Positions 9,663 through 17,200 of a stretch of 64,000 nt of DNA are shown here, piece by piece. Below the pieces are notes generated by a model. It saw only the letters and a list, made by a program, of their open reading frames with translations, was not told where the DNA came from and ran no database searches. A program made the position numbers and the translations under genes. Position 1 is the first letter of the stretch, and the number at the start of each line of letters is the position of its first letter. This DNA is from Chelativorans salis (GTDB lineage Bacteria; Pseudomonadota; Alphaproteobacteria; Rhizobiales; Rhizobiaceae), in the NCBI RefSeq assembly GCF_025336525.1, contig NZ_JAOCZP010000001.1, forward strand, positions 682,001-746,000, given 5' to 3'.

Positions 9663-9894
9663 GGTCACCAATGGGGTCGGAACGTCGCAAAAAAGTCCGC
9701 AACCTGCTCGTTCCGATCGGCGAGACAGAGGGCCGTGAACCACCCTTTCGCGACCTTCCCACCGTGCCTCCACTGCACTTCTCTTCTGAGCGCTGCAGTT
9801 CACTTTCGAATTTGACAAGTATGGCGCGACGCAGAGCGCGCGGGCAACGCCGTGCGCCAGCGCAGGCGTGCAGTGCCGCGCAATCGGAAATGCG

Positions 9895-11130
9895 TTACGC
9901 GACGAGCGTCGCGGACCGTTCCACGACCCACCAGGCCGATACGACGGCGATGCCGGCGAGCGTGGCCGCGCGCAGGACCGGCGTGAGTGAAGCCGAAAGC
10001 CGCGTGGCGAAGGCCACCGCCAGCAAAGTTGCCGCAATGATCATCAACTGGCCGATTTCGATACCGATATTGAAAGCCGCCAGCGCGGGCACAAGGTTGG
10101 GCGCGTCACGGCCAAGAAGGTCGCCGAGAACGAAGGAAAAGCCGAGACCGTGCAGCAGGCCGACGCCTGCAATCAGCAGGATCGAATCCATCCTGCCCAT
10201 CAGGGCGGCGACCGCCGCATAAAGCACCGTCGCCGCGATGGCGGCTTCGACCGCCGGGATGAACCATGGCCAGGAAGGCGTCGCGCCCAGGAAGGTGGCG
10301 ACCAGCGTCACCGAATGGCCAAGCGTGAATGCCGTCACAATCCACAACAGCCGGCCGCGCGCGCCGATGCCAAGCGCCAGGCAGATAACCAGGAAGACAT
10401 GGTCCAGGCCCTCGACAATGTGCAGCACGCCCTGCCAGACGAATTCGCCGACGGTGCGCCAGAGCGAGGTGTCGATCACCGCGGGCTGCTCCAATTGTCC
10501 CGGTCGCGTGTAGGAAACCGGCACGTCGCCGCGCGAGTCGATGATGTGGTTGTCGATGGTCACGCCGTCGGGGATCGGCAGCGGCGGATAGGCCGAGCGC
10601 ACCGCCACCGGCCCGGCGGCGTCGGGTGGCGACAGGCTGACCGCGAAATCCACATAGGCCTCGCCAAATACCGGATCGATGCCGCTGCTTGCGCCCGCGA
10701 TCGCGGCTTCCGCCGCCTCCCGGCTGTCGAAAGAATCTGCCGGCATACGCGGGTGAACACGCATGGCAACGATGCGGGCAGCGATTTCCCGGCCGTTCTG
10801 CGACCACGACAGAGCGCGTTCCAGCCGCTCCCGAAACGCGGACTCGTCGGCCGCTATAGCCTCCATCGAGAGCCTGTAGCGACCTCCCGCCCCGGTCTCT
10901 TCGAAGTAGAGGAACGGCGTGTCCAGCGCTTGGCTGCTTGCCTGTGCGCTCGTGACCACGTCTGAGAAGACGAGTGGTAGCGGCGCGCGCACGTAGGCGG
11001 TCAATGATTCCTCGTGCGGCGCGATCAGGATGGTCCGTAGTTTCGTGCCTTGCGCAAAATGCGCTCGCGCGATGCCTGCATGACCAAAGAGCACGGTCAG
11101 GATCAGGACGACGTTGATGATGATACGCAC
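9895..11130 (-). CDS. HupE/UreJ family membrane protein, 411 aa
   Basis: A signal peptide (about residues 1-23, ending ARA) is followed by a 200-residue extracytoplasmic domain and then the HupE/UreJ_2 membrane domain: HIVEGLDHVFLVICLALG, TAFTLGHSVTLVATF and GLLHGLGFSFVLGD, with conserved His and Asp residues of the kind expected to bind a metal. Short relatives are nickel or cobalt permeases linked to hydrogenase and urease; the long form is often found with secreted phosphoesterases or proteases, and its job is unknown. The gene follows the phosphoesterase gene at 11252 on the same strand. Confidence 0.88.
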   Translation of the reverse strand: MRIIINVVLILTVLFGHAGIARAHFAQGTKLRTILIAPHEESLTAYVRAPLPLVFSDVVTSAQASSQALDTPFLYFEETGAGGRYRLSMEAIAADESAFRERLERALSWSQNGREIAARIVAMRVHPRMPADSFDSREAAEAAIAGASSGIDPVFGEAYVDFAVSLSPPDAAGPVAVRSAYPPLPIPDGVTIDNHIIDSRGDVPVSYTRPGQLEQPAVIDTSLWRTVGEFVWQGVLHIVEGLDHVFLVICLALGIGARGRLLWIVTAFTLGHSVTLVATFLGATPSWPWFIPAVEAAIAATVLYAAVAALMGRMDSILLIAGVGLLHGLGFSFVLGDLLGRDAPNLVPALAAFNIGIEIGQLMIIAATLLAVAFATRLSASLTPVLRAATLAGIAVVSAWWVVERSATLVA

Positions 11131-11251
11131 ATTGACCCCTCGTGTGGTTTTTGCCCGGGCGATGCACGCCCGGGCAGGAGGTTCCGTTTTTCCGGATGCG
11201 TTCGGATCGAGGCGCCGTTTGCTGCCGCCCCGGACTGAACGGCAACAGACC

Positions 11252-13189
11252 TTAGTTGAACAAACCCTCGTTCCAGTCAGGATTGGGAAGTTCGTTCACC
11301 ACCTCGAAGGTAAGCTTATGGGTGAAGGTTCGGCCGTAACGGTCGGTCGCCTTCACCTCCAGCACATGAACGCCCTCGGCCAGAGTTTCCGGCAGGTCGG
11401 CGCGCCACAGATGGCTGGAATTGTCGGTCAGAAGTCCGCGCGACAGCGGCCCCGGCACCCCTGCCGCGCGGCTGCCGCGCCCGGTGGTGAAGCCGGCCGT
11501 GCCGTCACCGCCACGGGCGGAACGGAACGCCACGCGACCGACGGTCGCCTGCGTGACCAGCGCCAACGGATCGGCATATTCCGGCCCCTTCAGCTTCGCC
11601 TCGCCCTCACCCGGCTGGGTGCGTTTGGCCGCGATCGCCGCCCCGCCGTCGATGGAGATCGACACCGTGTCCCCCTTGGCGCCGCTCCACACATTGGCCG
11701 CCACCCAGGTGCCTTCTTTCAAGTCGTCAAGCGTGATCATGTTTATGTCGCCGAGGTCGTTGACGGTGACCGGCGGCAGGATGCCGTTTGGCGTCTCGTA
11801 GAGATCGGCGAAGGCCAGCAGATCGGCCGCCCATTCACGGAAGCGTGGCGTGTTGAAGGAGGCGTGCATCTGCTCGTCCTTCGTGCCGCCGAAGCGGACG
11901 AAGGTCTCGACGTAATCAGATCCATCGAACTCGAAGACGAAGTAGCCGCGCGGATTGCCCAGGCGCTGGGTGGAGCGCGGAACGCCCCGGTCGTCCAGGT
12001 CGCCGGACCACCAGGAGCCCGACACCGCGCCGGTGACGATCTGATGGAATTTCGCCGGACCGGTGTTGGTGGCTTCCGCCCAGCCCTCGAAATGCTCGCC
12101 CGGCATGATCTGCTCGGTGGTGTGCGTGTGGCCGGAAAGCCCGAGTGCGGGGCGGTCGCCGATGATCTCGTAGAGAACGTCGAGATTGTCGGTCTGGTGT
12201 TTCTGTGCGGTGTTGTCGGTGAAGGTGACGAAAGGAATGTGGGCGTTGAGGACGATCAGCTTGTCCTGCGGCACATGCGCCAGGTCGTTGCGCAGCCACT
12301 CGAGCTGGCGGTCGTGAATGACACCGTTGTAGGTGGGGTTTTCGGCAGGATCGCAGAAGGGATGGTCGTCGACCCCGTTGCAGGGATAGCGCACATTGTC
12401 GAGCACCACGAAATGCACATTGCCGATGTCGAAGGAGTAGTATTCCGGGCCCCATTCGCGGCGGAACGTGTCGTAGGAGTCGGCATCGCTCTCGGCGTCG
12501 AAATCAAGGTCGTGATTGCCGGGGACGAAATATTGCGGCACCCGACCGGTCGCCACGATTTTCTTGAAACGGGGATAGAGCGACAGGTCGTCGCCGATCA
12601 CGTCGCCTTCGAAGATGAGGCATTCGGTGTTCGTGTTATCGCGGTTGGCGAGCATGGTGCCGACCGTCTCGCGCACATAGCCGACTTCGCGGTTGTTGTA
12701 GGGCTGGGGATCGCCGAAGACCAGGCAGGAGAAACGGTCGCCGATGTCGTCCTCTACCAGCGGGAAGTTGATCGCCTCGGGCAGCGCGCCGGTGGGCTCG
12801 ATGCCGCCGAAGCGCAGGTCGGGCGAGCCCGCGGTCTTGTGAACGTAATGGAATTGCGGAACCATGTCCTCGCTGACCGGCACGGCATAGCCGGCTGGCT
12901 TGGTGATGAAGAGGTTCATGTCGTCATAGGCAGGAAGCTCGTAATCGCCGGTGGCGTCGGTCTTCACGACCTCGCGCCCGTTGGAGACCAGCACGCCTTC
13001 CACGCCGCCTTCGCCCTCGTCCAGCCTGGCGTTGCGGTTGGCGTCGAGAAAGACCTTGCCGCGCGCCATATCGGCCGTTTTGCCGGAAACCGTGTGAACC
13101 GAACCGATATAGGACGTATCCTTTGCGGCCGCCGGCGCGGCGAGCGCCGTGGAAGCCGCGAGGAGAAGAAATGTGGACAGTCGCGTCAT
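11252..13189 (-). CDS. Secreted calcineurin-like phosphoesterase, 645 aa
   Basis: Signal peptide at residues 1-22 (ending APAAA). An SdrD-B-like N-terminal domain follows (GKVFLDANRNARLDEGE, then TDATGDYELP). The metal-binding motifs of the calcineurin superfamily come in order: FGDPQPYNN, EGDVIGDD, PGNHD, NAHIPF and SGHTHT. A C-terminal beta domain covers the last 200 residues. The enzyme should hydrolyse phosphomonoesters or diesters in the periplasm or outside the cell. It lies between the HupE-like gene and the DUF11 repeat protein locus on the same strand, suggesting a joint surface or phosphate-related role. Confidence 0.9.
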   Translation of the reverse strand: MTRLSTFLLLAASTALAAPAAAKDTSYIGSVHTVSGKTADMARGKVFLDANRNARLDEGEGGVEGVLVSNGREVVKTDATGDYELPAYDDMNLFITKPAGYAVPVSEDMVPQFHYVHKTAGSPDLRFGGIEPTGALPEAINFPLVEDDIGDRFSCLVFGDPQPYNNREVGYVRETVGTMLANRDNTNTECLIFEGDVIGDDLSLYPRFKKIVATGRVPQYFVPGNHDLDFDAESDADSYDTFRREWGPEYYSFDIGNVHFVVLDNVRYPCNGVDDHPFCDPAENPTYNGVIHDRQLEWLRNDLAHVPQDKLIVLNAHIPFVTFTDNTAQKHQTDNLDVLYEIIGDRPALGLSGHTHTTEQIMPGEHFEGWAEATNTGPAKFHQIVTGAVSGSWWSGDLDDRGVPRSTQRLGNPRGYFVFEFDGSDYVETFVRFGGTKDEQMHASFNTPRFREWAADLLAFADLYETPNGILPPVTVNDLGDINMITLDDLKEGTWVAANVWSGAKGDTVSISIDGGAAIAAKRTQPGEGEAKLKGPEYADPLALVTQATVGRVAFRSARGGDGTAGFTTGRGSRAAGVPGPLSRGLLTDNSSHLWRADLPETLAEGVHVLEVKATDRYGRTFTHKLTFEVVNELPNPDWNEGLFN

Positions 13190-13347
13190 TGTCGGAACTC
13201 CCTCCTGAGGAATGCATCACATCCAGACAGGGAGCATCGCCGCGGCACATGAAATGCGCTTGACCGCCGCGTTAAACTTCCGTGACTGTTTCCACAGCCC
13301 CGCTTCTACATTTTATCTACTGATCGTTCCGGCAAGGGAGGAACTCT

Positions 13348-14269
13348 CTAGCCCGGCGGCAGGATGCGCTGTACGACGAACGCCTGCTCCGGATCGACGG
13401 GAACGGTCTCGCCGAGCGCCTCGACCCGGTAGCCCGGCGGCACGTCGCGGCCATAGACCGTCACCGCCCCGCCCTTGAGCGGAATGTTGCGGAACGCCGT
13501 GCGGTCCTCGCCCCGGCCCGGCGCCACCGCCTCGTCGCGATGGCGCTCCAAAGCGCGCTCGGAGCGGTGAAGCGGCAGCGGCACCGTCTCGTCATAGCGC
13601 CCGCCCCGGCCACAGACGCGCAGCACATAGGCGAAGTCGTCATTCCCCGCCGCCGGCATCGGCCAGTCCGCCGTGCCGTTGATCGCCACCGGCACGACCG
13701 CCACCGGCCGCCCCGCGTCCACCGCGTCGGCTTCAAAGATGCGGATCTCCGCCTTGTCGACGGAGGCCGGATAGTTGCTGGTCGCCAGGAAGGTGACCGG
13801 CTCGCCGGCGCGATAGGTGCGCTCCACCGGCGGGGTGGACACGTTGAGCTGCGGCTCCACCTCCAGCCCGTCGAACTTCACCTGGATGTCGACCGCCGGC
13901 AGCCCGACATCCGTCTGCCGCTGCGGGTCCACCGGGCGCTCCTGAGCCTGTCGAAGGGGCGGCGCCGCTTCGCCCGGCGCCAGATCGGCATCGCCGGCCA
14001 CGGCGCTCTCGTCCACCGTCTCCCCGTCGACGCTGATGCGAAAGGGAATGGACGGTTCGTCTCCCGAACGCGCCCGTTCGGTCTTCGCGCCAACGGGCGT
14101 GGTGCCGGTGGCGCCGTCGTTGACCGCCTTGCCGGTGATGGCCAGCGGGCAGACACCCTCCGTACAGGCCTCCTCCGCCCCCGCGGCGGGCGTCAGCAGC
14201 GCCAGAGCCGACGCGCTAGCGCACGGTGACTGAACCGCACCGCAAGGCTCCCCTTCTCATCGCCCTCAT
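13348..14269 (-). pseudogene. Frameshifted and truncated surface-protein gene next to the DUF11 protein
   Basis: The ATG at 14269 overlaps the stop of the DUF11 gene (ATGA), a sign of translational coupling. This start gives MRAMRRGALRCGSVTVR and then a TAG at about 14218. Ignoring one extra base there, the frame continues SASALALLTPAAGAEEAC, which completes a good signal peptide, and stays open to 13348. The body holds a beta domain (TYRAGEPVTFLATSNYPAS) and stops at QRILPPG, where I would expect more protein. A dispersed-repeat-like string lies in frame near 13941-13959. Either a pseudogene or a sequencing error at 14218. Confidence 0.6.
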
Positions 14270-17200
14270 TGCCCCGCCTCCACGCGCGTCTCGATCTCCA
14301 GGCGGTAGCCGCCGCCGCGCCGCCGCCATCGCTCGGCGATCAGGTTCCTCAGGTCCCCGATACGCCGCTTCACGAGTTTCGCGTCCGCATCGCCGGAGTG
14401 GAAATAGCTCAGCCTGAGCACCGAGCGCTCCTCGGCCAGCACGCCGATGAGCTGGTCGATGCCGGCCGCCCATTCGGGCCTGAGTTCCGTATCGCCCGGC
14501 TGGAACGCTGCATCCTCGAGGTCCAGCCGCACCACCCGGCCGATCGAGGCGCCGAAGTTCAGCTTGGTCATCTTGCCCGCCGTCAGCCGCACCACGCGCG
14601 GGTTCTCCGTCGTCAGGCGGTAGCCCGTGGGCAGCGTGCGCTCATCCAGCTTCATGATGAAGTTCGAGCCGATGCGGCTCTCCGGCAGGTCGGCACAGGC
14701 GACGTGGAAGCGGCCATGGGCGTCCGTGGTGATCAACCAGCCCTTGACGGTGGCCACCCGCACGCCCGGCAGCCCCGGCTCGCCCGCATCCTGGTGGCCG
14801 TTGCCGTTCTGATCGTCGAACACCTTGCCGATGATGTCGCCACAGTCGAACACCGGCTCGGCCAGGATCTCCACCACGGCCGTCGCTTCCGTCCCCAGTC
14901 GGCGCCCGGTCACATCCTGCGCGCTCGCCCGGTTCGTGTGCTCGCCCGGCCCGGCCGTGCTCAACGCCTGCAGCCGCAGCCGGATGTCACGTTCGCCGTT
15001 GCCTTCCAGAGACAGACCCTCGAAACGGACCTGACGTCCGGCGACCACGGGCTCCACCGCCTCGTCATCGATCGTCGCCGAGCCCTCCACATAGCGGAAG
15101 CCCGGCGGCATGGTGTCGATCACCGTCAGCCCATCGGCGAACGAGCCGGCATTGTTGGTCACCCGGATGGTGAACGGGACCTGCTCGCCACGCCGGATCG
15201 CCCGAAGACCGGCAATCTTGATCACCGAGATGTCGCTTGCCGCAAGCGGCAGCGACAGCAGCGACACGCTCTCGTCCGACTCCACCATCGTGCCGGTCAC
15301 CTGCGTGCCGTTGACGTAGCCGATCGCCGTCGCCGTGTTCTCCACGCCGTTTTCGATACCGGCTCCATTGTCGATATCCGTCTGTCCCAGAGAGTAGGTG
15401 GCGGTGAAGGTGCCTTCTTCGCCCGGGGCCAGGGTCACGTTCTCCGGATCGAAGTCCGAAAGGTCGTTCTCGCCCGGTTCGCCGCCGAAGAGCGGACCCT
15501 CGTCCTGCGGCACGACATCGGCAATCGGCACGTTGCCCGTGTTCGTCACGGTGAAGGTGTAGCGGATCAGATCGCCGGGGCTGGAGGCGCCCTCGCCGTC
15601 CACGTCCTCGTACTCGCCGGCCTTGGTCGTGCCGAGTGAGGGCTCCTGCGGATCGATTACGACACACTGCCCGGGGTTGTCGCTGCAATCGGGCTCCGGC
15701 GTTCCCGCCTCGTAGGCGACGTTTCTGATTTCGGTGACATCGTCGGGGATCGGGTCGGCCACGGTGACCTGATAGACCACCTCCAGCGTGCCGCTCGCCG
15801 GGACGACGAGATCGTTCCACACCAGCGGATCGCCCACAGCGTCCGGTTCCTGGCTGTTACCGCCCACCGTCGCGGAACCGGCGACATACGCGGTGTTGTC
15901 GTCGATGTTGTCGGCCAGATCGTAAAGTGCGCCGGAATCGGTCTCGTTCGTCAACGTAACCGTGAAGGTGAGGGTCTCGCCCGGCTCGGCGACGTCGTCT
16001 TCCAGGCCGTCCTCGTCCGTCAGTTCCTTCGAGGGCGCGGCCACGCCCGGCGTTCGCGTGCTGACGCAGGCGTCCGGAAAGGCATCGCAATCGTCGGTCG
16101 CCGCGTTGCGGATCTCTTTCACATCGTCGGGAAGCGGGTCGGCCACCGTGACCGAATAGACCACTTCCAGCGTGCCGTTTGCCGGGACGACGAGATCGAT
16201 CCATTCCAGCGGATCGCCGGCCTGATCCGGCTCCCGCGGGCTTCCGCCCACCGTCGCCGAGCCCGCCACGTAGGTCGTGTTGTCGTCGATGTTGTCGATG
16301 AGGTCGTGAAGCGCGCCGGAACTGCCCGAATTGGTGAGCGTGACCGTGTAAGTCAGCGTCTCGCCCGGCTCTGCCGCGTTGTCGACCAGCCCATCCTCGC
16401 CCGTCAGTGCCTTGGACGGAACGGCTGTTCCCGGCGTTGGCGTGGTAACGCAAGCATCGGGATTGGCGCCACAATCGTCGGTCGCCGCGTTGCGGATCTC
16501 CGTCACGCCGTCGGGGAGCGGGTTGGCCACCGTGACCGAATAGACCACCTGCAGCGTGCCGTTCGCCGGAACGACGAGATCGATCCACTCCAGCGGATCG
16601 CCTGCGGTGTCCGGCTCCTGTGCCGTGCCGCCCACCGTCGCCGAACCCGGCACATAGGTGGTGTTGTCGTCGATGTTGTCGATGAGGTCATGAAGAGTGC
16701 CGGAATCGCTCGGATTGGTGAGCGTGACCGTGTAGGTCAGCGTCTCGCCCGGCTCTGCCGTGTTGTCGACCAGCCCGTCCTCGCTCGTCAGTGCCTTGGA
16801 GGGAATGGCCCTCGCAGGCGTTGGCGTGGTGACGCAAGCATCGGGATTGGCGCCGCAGTCGTCGGTCGCCGCGTTGCGGATCTCCGTCACGCCGTCGGGG
16901 AGCGGATCGGCCACCAGAACGTCGTAGATAACCTCCAGCGTGCCGCCGGCGGGAACGACGAGATCGTTCCACTGCAGAGGATCGCCGGTCTCATCCGGCT
17001 CCTGCGGGTTGCCGCCAACCGTCGACGAGCCCGCCACGTAGGTCGTGTTGTCGTCGATGTTGTCGGGGAGGTCATGAAGCGCGTCGACCGTACCTGGATT
17101 GGTGAGCGTGACCGTGTAGGTCAGCGTCTCGCCCGGCTCGGCCACGTCGTCGACCAGCCCGTCCTCGCCCGTCAGTTCCTTGGACGGAACGGCCGTTCCC

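Noticed and set aside
11114-13252. 712-codon open frame on the plus strand
   Set aside because: It is antisense to the secreted phosphoesterase, which has all metal motifs and a signal peptide. The product is Val/Arg/His-rich without domains.
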